The notes under the pieces are model-generated. The model was not told the origin of the DNA. It worked only from the letters and a program-made list of their open reading frames with translations, and did not search any database. From Desulfosporosinus hippei DSM 8344 (GTDB lineage Bacteria; Bacillota; Desulfitobacteriia; Desulfitobacteriales; Desulfitobacteriaceae), in NCBI RefSeq assembly GCF_900100785.1, contig NZ_FNCP01000011.1:62001-126000 (forward strand): a stretch of DNA of 64,000 nt, in the 5' to 3' direction. Each line of letters starts with the position of its first letter. Position 1 is the first letter of the stretch. Shown here one piece after another: positions 45,179 to 53,476 of this stretch. Both the position numbers and the translations under genes were made by a program.

Positions 45179-45568
45179 AAGGGTTTAACAAGTAGCTTTA
45201 TGAGTCTTGGTGATAAAAGATAATAGAGGCATTTCTAAGCTTGGGTTTTGAAGATTATAAATTCTTAGCAAAATGCTAGTTTCAAAATAGCAGCAACTTA
45301 GACATCTAGGTTGCTGCTATTCCATATAGTTATTAGGTTGGAAGACTAACCTTATTGGGGTTCCTCCAGCGAAACGCGGATTTCGTACGGGGGATAAGTA
45401 TAAGTTTTGAAGTATCAAAGATGTGATCAAGCTATTGGCGCGTGAAGAATGAATGTTCTGAAAATGAAGGAATAAGCCTTGCCTAGCGCGAATACTACGG
45501 AGATATTAGAAGGTTCAGGACATCTGCAGTAATTTGTTATAAGAATTTTTTGGCGAGAGGTGAGCTTA
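45179..45568 (+). other. Intergenic with hairpin and regulatory-motif candidate
   Basis: This gap of 390 bp contains the hairpin at 45286-45321, a GC-richer patch near 45360-45395 (GGGGTTCCTCCAGCGAAACG) with small inverted repeats, and the motif at 45514-45529 shared with the thiolase promoter region. No ORF is seen. Confidence 0.55.
45286..45321 (+). terminator. Stem-loop after the SDR gene
   Basis: AATAGCAGCAAC and GTTGCTGCTATT form a perfect 12-bp stem with a 12-nt loop. The T-run is missing, so termination strength is uncertain. Confidence 0.6.
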
Positions 45569-47647
45569 ATGTTGATGCGCGATATGATGACCAGAGATGT
45601 GCCGAGTCTTCATCTGAAAGATACTCTAAGGCAAGGCGTAGAACTTTTGCGCTGGACTAAGCTTGATGCTCTACCGGTAGTCGATGAAGCCGGTCTTCTG
45701 ATTGGGATCTTTACTAAAGCAAATGTATTAGATGCCTTCTTAGCCGGGGTGGACACCTCGGAACTGATTGAAGGACACTTTAACACTCAAGTTGTGACAG
45801 TTGGAGTTGACGCTCCCTACCAAGAGGTTGAACAACGGGCGAAACAAACCTTGGTGGGAACTGGTGTGGTCGTGGACAAAGCGGGGAAAGCACTGGGGAT
45901 TTTTACGAAGGTAGACATGATCCTGGCCTTATTTAAAGAAGCAGAAAAGCTTGCCACCAAGCTGAACACAGTCTATCAAGCTATGCCTAACGGAATTATT
46001 GTCGTAGATCGACATAACTGTATTCAACAGATAAACCCCTCGGGAGAGAAGATACTTAAACTTGAGGAGCCTATCCAGGGACTTAAATTAACCAATGCCT
46101 TTCCGGGCTTAGATCTGAGGGATGTAATTCTAAAGTCGCAACATCTCGTAGGAGTTCAAACGGAAATGAATCAGGTTAAGGTATTATGTAATATTAGTCC
46201 TATAGGGGAGCTGGCAGGAGCAGTCATCGTATTCCAAGCTCTGACGGATTTTGACCAAGTTGCTCTGGAACTGGATGCTACGAAGCGTTTGTATGAGACA
46301 CTGCTGACAGTCACAAACATTGCTTATGAAGCAATATTTGTTGTGGATGACCAGGGTGAAATTACTTTAGTTAATGAAGCAGCCTGCCAGTTTTTTGGCA
46401 AGAGAGAAAAGGAGCTCCTGCAACAGCCTATTGAACAGGTGATGGAGAACACTCGATTAATGAGAACCTTAAAAACAGGCATGGCGGAGACTAATGAAAT
46501 TCAAGTTATAAATGGCCGGCCTTACATAGTTTCCCGTATGCCGATTGTGCGTCAAGGAAAGATCATCGGAGCAGTGGGGAAAATAATTTTTCAAAAGCTG
46601 GAGGAAGTTAAGGATGTTGCGCAGAGGTTAGCTCAAATGGATCAGGAGCTAAATTTCTATAAAGAACAGGTAGGGTCGACAAGGCTGCCGGTTACCTTCA
46701 ATCAGATCGTGACAGTTAGTCAAGACCTGCGCCGATTGAAGAATGAGGCTCAAATTGCTGCTCGAGGAAACTCTACGATTTTACTGACGGGAGAAAGTGG
46801 CACAGGTAAGGAACTTTTTGCGGAAGCTATCCACCAGGCCAGCCCTTATCGAAATGGCCCCTATGTTAAGGTGAATTGCGCGGCAGTTCCAGAGAATCTT
46901 TTGGAGTCTGAATTCTTCGGGTATGCTAACGGAGCATTTACAGGGGCTCAAAAGGGAGGTAAGTTGGGAAAGTTTGCAACTGCTAACGGTGGGACACTCT
47001 TTTTGGATGAGATCGGAGATATGTCTCTAAATCTTCAGAGCAAGCTCCTAAGGGTGCTCGAGGATCGCAGCTTTGAGCCTATTGGGAGTAACGAAGCTGT
47101 GAAAGTTGATATAAGAATTATTACAGCGACCAACAAGGACCTTCTGCAGAAGGTTGCGAGTGGTGAATTTCGTAGCGATCTTTACTACCGTCTGAATGTA
47201 ATTTCCTTTCGACTCATCCCGATTCGTGATCGCCCCGAAGATATAATTCCTCTTGTACATGTATTTTTAGAAAAGCTCAATCAAGATTTTGGCAAACAAA
47301 TCACAGGGGTTACTCCCGAGGTGCAAAAAACTCTTGTTAATCATCGTTGGCCAGGGAATGTCCGTGAATTAAAAAATGTGATTGAACGGGCAGTGAATTT
47401 TGCCTCCGGTGCGCTGTTGGAATTAACTGATCTGCCCTTTTACTTAAGGGAAGAAACACAAGAAGATGCTTTTCCCTTAAAGAAGGAATGGAACTTAGAG
47501 AGTGTCCACGAACATTTGGATAAGGAAACCTTGGAACAAGCTCTGCTTAAAATGAAAGGCAATAAATCTGAGGTGGCCAGACTCTTAGGAATTTCCCGCT
47601 CCTGGCTCTATGAAAAACTAAGGCGTTATGATATTAGTCATCGCTAA
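45569..47647 (+). CDS. Sigma-54-dependent activator with CBS pair and two PAS-like regions
   Basis: This 692-residue protein has an N-terminal CBS pair (about 1-120), two PAS-like regions (about 125-225 and 245-350), an AAA+ domain (about 380-610) with Walker A GESGTGKE, GAFTGA and Walker B GTLFLDEIGD, and a C-terminal Fis-type helix-turn-helix (NKSEVARLLGISRSWLYEK). It lies downstream of the sigma-54-driven thiolase/SDR genes and is the natural candidate to activate that promoter. ATG 45569 is preferred over GTG 45560 because AGAGGTGAG is spaced correctly for it. Confidence 0.92.
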   Translation: MLMRDMMTRDVPSLHLKDTLRQGVELLRWTKLDALPVVDEAGLLIGIFTKANVLDAFLAGVDTSELIEGHFNTQVVTVGVDAPYQEVEQRAKQTLVGTGVVVDKAGKALGIFTKVDMILALFKEAEKLATKLNTVYQAMPNGIIVVDRHNCIQQINPSGEKILKLEEPIQGLKLTNAFPGLDLRDVILKSQHLVGVQTEMNQVKVLCNISPIGELAGAVIVFQALTDFDQVALELDATKRLYETLLTVTNIAYEAIFVVDDQGEITLVNEAACQFFGKREKELLQQPIEQVMENTRLMRTLKTGMAETNEIQVINGRPYIVSRMPIVRQGKIIGAVGKIIFQKLEEVKDVAQRLAQMDQELNFYKEQVGSTRLPVTFNQIVTVSQDLRRLKNEAQIAARGNSTILLTGESGTGKELFAEAIHQASPYRNGPYVKVNCAAVPENLLESEFFGYANGAFTGAQKGGKLGKFATANGGTLFLDEIGDMSLNLQSKLLRVLEDRSFEPIGSNEAVKVDIRIITATNKDLLQKVASGEFRSDLYYRLNVISFRLIPIRDRPEDIIPLVHVFLEKLNQDFGKQITGVTPEVQKTLVNHRWPGNVRELKNVIERAVNFASGALLELTDLPFYLREETQEDAFPLKKEWNLESVHEHLDKETLEQALLKMKGNKSEVARLLGISRSWLYEKLRRYDISHR

Positions 47648-47825
47648 ACTATACTAAGATAGGCTAGTAATTAATTATCCCATGTGACTACATTATCTTT
47701 ACTCCAAGCACACAACTTCTTAAAATTCAATTCACAAATTTTCCATATTGAGTGGATATCATAAGAGTGTACCGATTCTGGAGTTACATACTTAAGATCG
47801 GAACCTATTATGAAGGAGGAATTGT

Positions 47826-48452
47826 ATGAAAAAGAAACTTGTTGTCGGAGTTCTAAGTGCTGTATTGTTAGCAGGAGGGGCCACGGCAGCTTTTGGAGCA
47901 ACGGATTCAGCTAAGCTCGATGAAATTAAGAGCTTAACTCAGCAAATGTTTGGAATCCAGAAGCAAATTGTCGACAAAGAAGTGGAAGCTGGGCTTAGGA
48001 CTGCTGAACAGGCAGAGACCATGAAGGAATTCATTGACAAACGACAAGAAGCAAGTGACAATGCCTTAGCAGAAGGTAAAGTTTTTGGTCCAGGTATGGG
48101 GGGCAAACATCTTGAAATGCGTGATAAAATCATGAATTTCAAAAATGGGGAACCTATGACTGACGAAGAACTTGCGGCCTGGAGTGAAGCTGCTCAAGCT
48201 CGTTTAACTGCTCAAATTGAGGCCATGAAAACCAACGGCAAATTGACAGAGGAACAGATCAAGACTTGGAGTGATGCTGCCCAAGCTCAACTGGAGGTAC
48301 AAAAAGAAGCTTTGAAAAATGGCACATTTGTACCGGGTGAAATGGGAATGATGGGGAAGCGTGGAAATCATGACGGACGGATGTGGGGCGGAAAGAAAGC
48401 GCCTGATTCCAGCTCTACTACTGACTCTTCAACGTCAGCTACTGTCCAGTGA
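47826..48452 (+). CDS. Secreted DUF2680-like protein
   Basis: This 208-residue protein has a classical signal peptide (KKKLVVGVLSAVLLAGGATAAFG, cleavage near residue 25), then a helical, Gln/Glu-rich body with two similar segments (AAWSEAAQARLTAQIEAMKTNG and KTWSDAAQAQLEVQKEALKNG), and a Gly/Met/His-rich tail ending in a Ser/Thr-rich stretch. The pattern fits DUF2680. Function is unknown; a metal-related envelope role is possible from the Met/His tail. GAAGGAGG precedes ATG 47826. Confidence 0.75.
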   Translation: MKKKLVVGVLSAVLLAGGATAAFGATDSAKLDEIKSLTQQMFGIQKQIVDKEVEAGLRTAEQAETMKEFIDKRQEASDNALAEGKVFGPGMGGKHLEMRDKIMNFKNGEPMTDEELAAWSEAAQARLTAQIEAMKTNGKLTEEQIKTWSDAAQAQLEVQKEALKNGTFVPGEMGMMGKRGNHDGRMWGGKKAPDSSSTTDSSTSATVQ

Positions 48453-48497
48453 TTATACAGTAGTCAATCAAATAGCCTATTAGCTAAGTAAAGTTAA

Positions 48498-48538
48498 TGG
48501 GGGTATCGTAACAACGTTAGGTAAGTACGATACCCCCA
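48498..48538 (+). terminator. Stem-loop after the DUF2680 gene
   Basis: TGGGGGTATCGTA pairs exactly with TACGATACCCCCA (13 bp, 15-nt loop). The following sequence is AT-rich but lacks a clear T-run. Confidence 0.65.
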
Positions 48539-48708
48539 GTTATCTATTGAAATATGAAATGTCAGCTCAGTTTAAGTTTTAAAGGCTGTGTTACTAATTT
48601 AGTTTTCCCTCTCTTTATGATTTGACGAAGACGACTAATGAAGTTAAATATCAAATGCAAAATGTCTACAAACCTAAGTTTTACATTGTTCATATTTACA
48701 TAAATTAA

Positions 48709-48742
48709 AAAACCTTCCCAGACGAAAGTCTGAGAAGGTTTA
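48709..48742. terminator. Terminator of the zinc-ribbon gene
   Basis: AAACCTTCCCAGAC and GTCTGAGAAGGTTT pair with one internal mismatch around a GAAA loop. On the minus strand, the direction of the zinc-ribbon gene, the stem is followed by a T-run. Confidence 0.8.
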
Positions 48743-48761
48743 AATTAACTAATTGGTGTGA

Positions 48762-49073
48762 TTACCAATTGCTGCGTGTACGTGGTTGGTAGCAATCGCG
48801 GCAATAAACTGGTTTGTCACCTGATGGTTGGAAAGGAACAGTTGTTTCTTTTCCGCAAGTTGCGCAGATAGCTGGGAACATTTCACGTTGTTGACGACCA
48901 TAACCGCCGCCACCGCCATTGTTTCTGTTCTGAGCTTTTTTAGCTGCACGGCACTCAGGGCAACGTCCTGGTTCGTTAGTGAATCCTTTTTCTGCATAAA
49001 ACTCTTGTTCTGATGCAGTGAATTCGAAATCCCGTCCACAGTCTTTGCAATTCAATACTTTGTCATTAAACAT
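48762..49073 (-). CDS. Zinc-ribbon domain protein
   Basis: This 103-residue protein has paired CxxC motifs: CKDCGRDFEF and CPECRAAK at the N-terminus, then after a glycine-rich linker CATCGKE and CRDCYQ. Two treble-clef or ribbon zinc sites are likely. Relatives are common in clostridia and often annotated as zinc-ribbon or CxxC proteins of unknown function, possibly nucleic-acid binding. The ribosome site is GGAGG upstream of ATG 49073. The 196-bp gap upstream shows no ORF. Confidence 0.82.
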   Translation of the reverse strand: MFNDKVLNCKDCGRDFEFTASEQEFYAEKGFTNEPGRCPECRAAKKAQNRNNGGGGGYGRQQREMFPAICATCGKETTVPFQPSGDKPVYCRDCYQPRTRSNW

Positions 49074-49269
49074 AATAAAAAAACCTCCAAATAATTATTA
49101 CCCGCGCTTCATGGCAAGTTCACCAACTTCTTCCCGGAAACTTAGGTAATAGGAGAAGGTTTGCTTAAATCCACTAGTTTTTACGAGCTTTGTTTAGTAT
49201 ACCAAAAATTGAGCAGAAGTCAAATAATAAATTCAAAATCACAATATTTTTCTAAAAATTTTTTAGAAA

Positions 49270-50883
49270 CTAGCTGTACATTTCCTCGCGCATAGCTTGA
49301 ACATCCGTATTTTCCAGATACTCATCGAAGGTTAATTGACGATCAATCAATCCTTTTGGAGTTATTTCAATGATGCGAGTGGCAATAGTTTGGACAAACT
49401 GATGATCTTGGGATACGAATAAAATATTGCTGTCAATGTTAGTCAATGAATTGTTGAGGGCCGTGATGGATTCCATGTCTAAATGGTTAGTTGGTTCATC
49501 AAAGATGAGAACGTTTGAACCGCTGAGCATCATGCGTGAGAGCATACAGCGGACTTTTTCTCCTCCAGATAAGACACTAGCCTTTTTCAAAGATTCATCT
49601 CCGGAAAACAGCATTCTGCCCAGGAACCCACGGACAAAAGATTCATCAGGATCTTTGGAGAATTGTCTTAACCAATCCACTAAGTTAAGATCTGTTTCAA
49701 AATATGATGAGTTATCCAATGGCAGATAAGCTTGGGTTGTGGTAATTCCCCAGCTGAATTCCCCACTGTCAGGTGTGATCTCACCCATAAGAACCTTGAA
49801 CAAGGTGGTTTTAGCGACACCATTGGGGCCGACAAAGGCAATCTTGTCTCCCTTGTTGACAAGGAAGGAGATGTTGTCGAGTATTTTTTCTCCGTCAATA
49901 GTAACTGTTAAATTCTTGACATCTAAAATATTATTGCCGGCTTCTCTGTCCGGGGTGAAAGCAATGTATGGATATTTACGTGAGGATGGTTTGATATCAT
50001 CTAATGTTAACTTGTCAAGTTGCTTTTTACGGGAGGTTGCTTGCTTGGCTTTAGAGGCGTTTGAACTGAAGCGCTGAATAAACCTCTGCAGTTCCTCAAT
50101 TTTATCTTCTTTCTTCTTGTTGGATTCTCGCATTAATCTCAGAGCTAATTGGCTGGATTCATACCAAAAATCATAGTTTCCAACATAAAGTTGAATTTTA
50201 CCGAAATCAATGTCAGCAATATGGGTACATACTTTGTTTAAGAAATGCCGGTCGTGAGAGACAACGATGACGGTGTTCTCGTAATTATAGAGGAAGTTTT
50301 CTAACCAGTTAATGGATTGAAGGTCGAGATGGTTGGTAGGCTCATCGAGCAACAGAATGTTAGGATTGCCAAAAAGAGCTTGGGCCAGTAAAACGCGAAC
50401 CTTTTCGTTACCACTAAGTTCCTTCATTTTACTGCTTTGCAGTTCTTTATTAATTCCTAAACCCATTAATAATTCCGAGGCTTCAGACTCTGCTTGCCAA
50501 CCATTCAGTTCTGCGAAATCCCCTTCCAAAATGGAAGCCCGTATCCCGTCTTCTTCAGAAAAATCAGGTTTGGCATAGAGGGCATCTTTCTCTTCCATGA
50601 TCTGATATAATTTTGTATGTCCCATAATAACTGTTGTTAGTACATCAAATTCTTCAAATTCAAAGTGATCTTGCTTTAAAACTCCAATACGTTCCCCAGG
50701 TGTTATTATAACTTCACCGCTGGTAGAATCTATTTCTCCGGAAAGAATCTTCAAGAAAGTAGATTTTCCGGCACCATTAGCTCCAATCAAGCCATAACAG
50801 TTTCCGGGAAGGAATTTTACGTTAACATCTTCAAATAATGCCCGTTTACCGAATCTTAACGTCAACCCACTGGTACTAATCAT
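49270..50883 (-). CDS. ABC-F family ATPase (YbiT-like)
   Basis: This 537-residue soluble protein has two ABC domains joined by a charged linker (KKKEDKIEELQRFIQRFSSNASKAKQ). The first has Walker A GANGAGKST and signature LSGNEKVRVLLAQAL; the second has GPNGVAKTT (Ala where Gly is usual; possibly a subfamily trait) and LSGGEKVRCMLSRM. It has no transmembrane segment, so it is a ribosome-associated translation factor, not a transporter. Some ABC-F proteins confer ribosome-targeting antibiotic resistance, but the YbiT-like subgroup is mostly housekeeping. It is monocistronic, starting at ATG 50883. Confidence 0.88.
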   Translation of the reverse strand: MISTSGLTLRFGKRALFEDVNVKFLPGNCYGLIGANGAGKSTFLKILSGEIDSTSGEVIITPGERIGVLKQDHFEFEEFDVLTTVIMGHTKLYQIMEEKDALYAKPDFSEEDGIRASILEGDFAELNGWQAESEASELLMGLGINKELQSSKMKELSGNEKVRVLLAQALFGNPNILLLDEPTNHLDLQSINWLENFLYNYENTVIVVSHDRHFLNKVCTHIADIDFGKIQLYVGNYDFWYESSQLALRLMRESNKKKEDKIEELQRFIQRFSSNASKAKQATSRKKQLDKLTLDDIKPSSRKYPYIAFTPDREAGNNILDVKNLTVTIDGEKILDNISFLVNKGDKIAFVGPNGVAKTTLFKVLMGEITPDSGEFSWGITTTQAYLPLDNSSYFETDLNLVDWLRQFSKDPDESFVRGFLGRMLFSGDESLKKASVLSGGEKVRCMLSRMMLSGSNVLIFDEPTNHLDMESITALNNSLTNIDSNILFVSQDHQFVQTIATRIIEITPKGLIDRQLTFDEYLENTDVQAMREEMYS

Positions 50884-51015
50884 TATTAATCGTTCCTTTT
50901 TAATAAATTTGTCTTTGCTTAAGAATATAGTATATCATTTAATTACAATAAGGTATAGGTAAAGAAAAGGTTAAAGGAAATATGTGGGTAATACAAACGG
51001 GAGCAAAAATAATTA

Positions 51016-51043
51016 AGCCCTCTTTCCTTAAAGGCAGAGGGCT
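51016..51043 (-). terminator. Terminator of the CMD-family gene
   Basis: AGCCCTCT and AGAGGGCT form an 8-bp stem. Read on the minus strand it is followed by TAATTATTTTTG, downstream of the gene at 51111. Confidence 0.75.
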
Positions 51044-51110
51044 ATGTTTAAGTATTAGATCTTAATACATATTTCTGAATGGATAATCCTGTTGTTATAA
51101 TTAAAATGAA

Positions 51111-51467
51111 CTAGTGAACCGAATGCCCCTCAACTTCGTTTAATAAGTTTCTTAGAATCAGAATTCCTTGCATTGTCCTGGGGAAACCGGCACTGGGAGC
51201 CACTAGGAGAATGGCGTGTTCAATTTCCTCTTTAGTACAGCCGCTGCGTATTGCTTTTAAAATGTGTGTTCGCAGAGCTCTGGGGTACTGACACTCCGTG
51301 GAAAGTGCTACTTTGATCAGCCAGCAGGTTTTTTCATCTAATGGGCCGCCATCTTTATGGATTAATTGACCGTATTTCTCATAGGCATCATAAATTTGCC
51401 CATGTTGTTCCGTGAAGTATTTCAAATTGATTTCAGTACTGTCAAGGTTATCAAAGTAATCGTCCAT
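51111..51467 (-). CDS. Carboxymuconolactone decarboxylase (CMD)-family protein
   Basis: This 118-residue helical protein has the CMD core (ALRTHILKAIRSGCTKEEIEHAILL). AhpD-type peroxidases in this superfamily have CxxC followed by the His; here the corresponding segment is ECQYPRALRTH, with only one Cys and no second resolving Cys, so peroxidase activity is doubtful. The role is unknown. AAAGGAGGT precedes ATG 51467. Confidence 0.82.
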   Translation of the reverse strand: MDDYFDNLDSTEINLKYFTEQHGQIYDAYEKYGQLIHKDGGPLDEKTCWLIKVALSTECQYPRALRTHILKAIRSGCTKEEIEHAILLVAPSAGFPRTMQGILILRNLLNEVEGHSVH

Positions 51468-51552
51468 TGATATACCTCCTTTCCGAGATGTTTACATTAT
51501 CATCCAATTTTAAGGTTTTTATGCATTTTACAAGTTGAACAACGCGACTGCG

Positions 51553-51615
51553 GTGGGGACTCTCCCACCAGCGAAGCAGAATAATGAACACCCACTTATA
51601 GAAGTGAGTGTATCG
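51553..51615 (+). repeat. Dispersed hairpin repeat, copy A
   Basis: Hairpin GTGGG/CCCAC at 51553-51568 is followed by CAGAATAATGAACACCC (51577-51593) and a second hairpin ACACCCACTT/AAGTGAGTGT (51588-51611, one mismatch). The 17-mer recurs exactly, in inverse orientation, at 60663-60679 within a similar context. Confidence 0.7.
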
Positions 51616-51665
51616 GAATTTCAAAACAAAATGGCCTTGATTATTGAAATGGAGTGTTTTTTATT

Positions 51666-51905
51666 ATGAAGAAAATGGAGATCGAACTAAAAAAAGATAT
51701 CAGAGAACAACTTGTTGAGGATCTTAAGCGCTATTTCTCCAAGGAAAGAGATGAGGAACTTGGCAATTTAGGTGCCGAACTTCTGCTTGATTATATTCTT
51801 AATAACATTGGTCCCTACATTTATAATATAGGGATTACAGATTCCTATAAGTATATGAATGAACGGGTCGAGGATTTGTTGGGCCTGGAGAAACGCTTTC
51901 GTTAG
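51666..51905 (+). CDS. DUF2164 family protein
   Basis: This 79-residue protein matches DUF2164 in length and pattern (MEIELKKDIREQLVEDLKRYF at the start, LGAELLLDYILNNIGPYIYN in the middle). Function is unknown. ATG 51666 lies 11 nt after GGAG, which is better than the in-frame GTG at 51654 inside that site. Confidence 0.75.
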   Translation: MKKMEIELKKDIREQLVEDLKRYFSKERDEELGNLGAELLLDYILNNIGPYIYNIGITDSYKYMNERVEDLLGLEKRFR

Positions 51906-52090
51906 TGATCCTAGGTATTAAACCATAAACAGTCTGAGAGGATCGAAAAAGTAAGTGTAAGAGGGAATGGATATTATTTGCATTGAATTATTTCAGACTG
52001 GTAATGCTGCCTTAAGGACTGTACATAAGGAAGAAGAACGCAATCAGGATTCGTCCTGCTTGCGTTCTTTTGAGTACTGATTTATGAATA

Positions 52091-53476
52091 TTAATTTTGG
52101 AGAGTCTCCCGTCCCGCAATCCAATCTACGAATTGTCTTGCCGTTCTTGCCGAACGGCCGTTATACCATAGTGCCCACTGAAGAGCTTCTTTCTGTAAGC
52201 GTTCCTTGTCAATGTTTAGGTTTCTGTTGGCGGCAATCCCTTCAACGATTTTGAGATAACGGTTTTGATCGGGGGAAGAGAAGACGACGTTTATCCCAAA
52301 ACGATCGGCCAGGGAAAGCTTTTCCTGCATGCTATCTCCGGCATGGACTTCTTCATTAGGATTACCTGAATGTAAGCCAGCCCGTTCGCTAAAATACTCC
52401 TTAACCAGATGCCTGCGATTGGAGGTGGCATAGATTAGAATGTTGGGGGTTTTGCTTTCCAGACCGCCCTCCAGCACTGCTTTGAGAGAAGTGTAGTTTT
52501 CCTCGTTATCCCCAAAGACTAAGTCGTCAATAAAGATAATGAACTTTTGAGATCTATTCTTCAGCTGTCGAATAATCAGTGGAAAATCTGCCAGGTAGGC
52601 CTTAGGAACCTCCACCATGCGCAGCCCTTGGGTATGATAATGATTGAGTATGGCCTTGACTGTGGAAGATTTTCCGGTACCTCTATCCCCATAAAGGAGA
52701 ACATTGTTAGATGGGACACCCTGCAAAAATTGCAGGGTGTTCTCAATCACACGAGAACGCTCGTTTTGGTAATCAATCAAATCGTTTAACGTAATTGGAT
52801 CCGGACTTTCTATTCCTTTTAGATAGCCTTGTCCATTAGTTTTTTCCCAGACAAAGGCGATATAACGGGCGAAGACCCCACTGCCATTGTGTTGGTAGAA
52901 TTGTTTAAGCTCCTCCAGACAGTCAGCCCAGTGTTTAGAACGGTAAAAACTCTCCTTGATTTGCTGAATATGAAGAGGAGTTTGGGCAGCCTGATCCTCA
53001 GATATCCATTCTGGCAGTTTCTCGACGTAAGAATTATAGGCGGGATTATTTAAACGCTGATTAATTTCTGCTTTAAGCTCTTTTGATTCAAGATTTGCCA
53101 GAAGCTGCAGCTCCTGTAAATCCTGTACGACTGCTTGTTCGATCGCAGAGGTTTCCGGAGTCTGCCCTGCTTGAAGTTTTGAGGTGAATAGATTCTCAGC
53201 AAAGATTATTTTATCAGTAATATATTCCTTTAGGGATATAGTCCCGCTTTTGGCTAATTCAAAGTAGAAATCGTTATATAAGTTAATAACTTCTCTCAGA
53301 TCTATAGAATCTGGAGTTAAGCTGATAAGTAAGGCTCTAAGCCGACTTATCACTACATCCTCCAATAATCCTCTGTAGATAGCCAGTGAGTCAAGTGCCA
53401 GTAGTGCAGTTGATAAATTATTAATTCGAAGACTTTCCTGCTCTGAAACAGTAATACCGGGTTTGTTTTGTGTCAT
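52091..53476 (-). CDS. DUF815-type AAA+ ATPase
   Basis: This 461-residue protein has a long helical N-terminal region (about 1-215), then an AAA ATPase core with Walker A YGDRGTGKSS, Walker B FIIFIDDLVFG, sensor-like IYATSNRRHLV and a C-terminal helical lid (WYNGRSARTARQFVDWIAG). It matches the DUF815 ATPases widespread in clostridia. The substrate is unknown. ATG 53476 is preceded by GGGAGGCGC; an upstream ATG at 53494 overlaps that site and is less likely. Confidence 0.85.
   Translation of the reverse strand: MTQNKPGITVSEQESLRINNLSTALLALDSLAIYRGLLEDVVISRLRALLISLTPDSIDLREVINLYNDFYFELAKSGTISLKEYITDKIIFAENLFTSKLQAGQTPETSAIEQAVVQDLQELQLLANLESKELKAEINQRLNNPAYNSYVEKLPEWISEDQAAQTPLHIQQIKESFYRSKHWADCLEELKQFYQHNGSGVFARYIAFVWEKTNGQGYLKGIESPDPITLNDLIDYQNERSRVIENTLQFLQGVPSNNVLLYGDRGTGKSSTVKAILNHYHTQGLRMVEVPKAYLADFPLIIRQLKNRSQKFIIFIDDLVFGDNEENYTSLKAVLEGGLESKTPNILIYATSNRRHLVKEYFSERAGLHSGNPNEEVHAGDSMQEKLSLADRFGINVVFSSPDQNRYLKIVEGIAANRNLNIDKERLQKEALQWALWYNGRSARTARQFVDWIAGRETLQN

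Larger units (their letters stand above)
48453..48761. other. Intergenic between convergent genes, two stem-loops only
   Basis: This gap of 309 bp contains the hairpin at 48498-48538 and the bidirectional terminator at 48709-48742. No ORF or regulatory motif is evident in the AT-rich rest. Confidence 0.65.

Noticed and set aside
45551-45566. Possible sigma-54 promoter TGGCGAGAGGTGAGCT before the second activator gene
   Set aside because: GG-GC spacing is right but the -24 (TGGCGA) and -12 (GAGC) elements are poor, and it overlaps the ribosome site and start codon.
49270-50883. ABC-F gene as an antibiotic-resistance determinant
   Set aside because: It resembles the housekeeping YbiT-like group, with no resistance context; resistance cannot be inferred from sequence alone.
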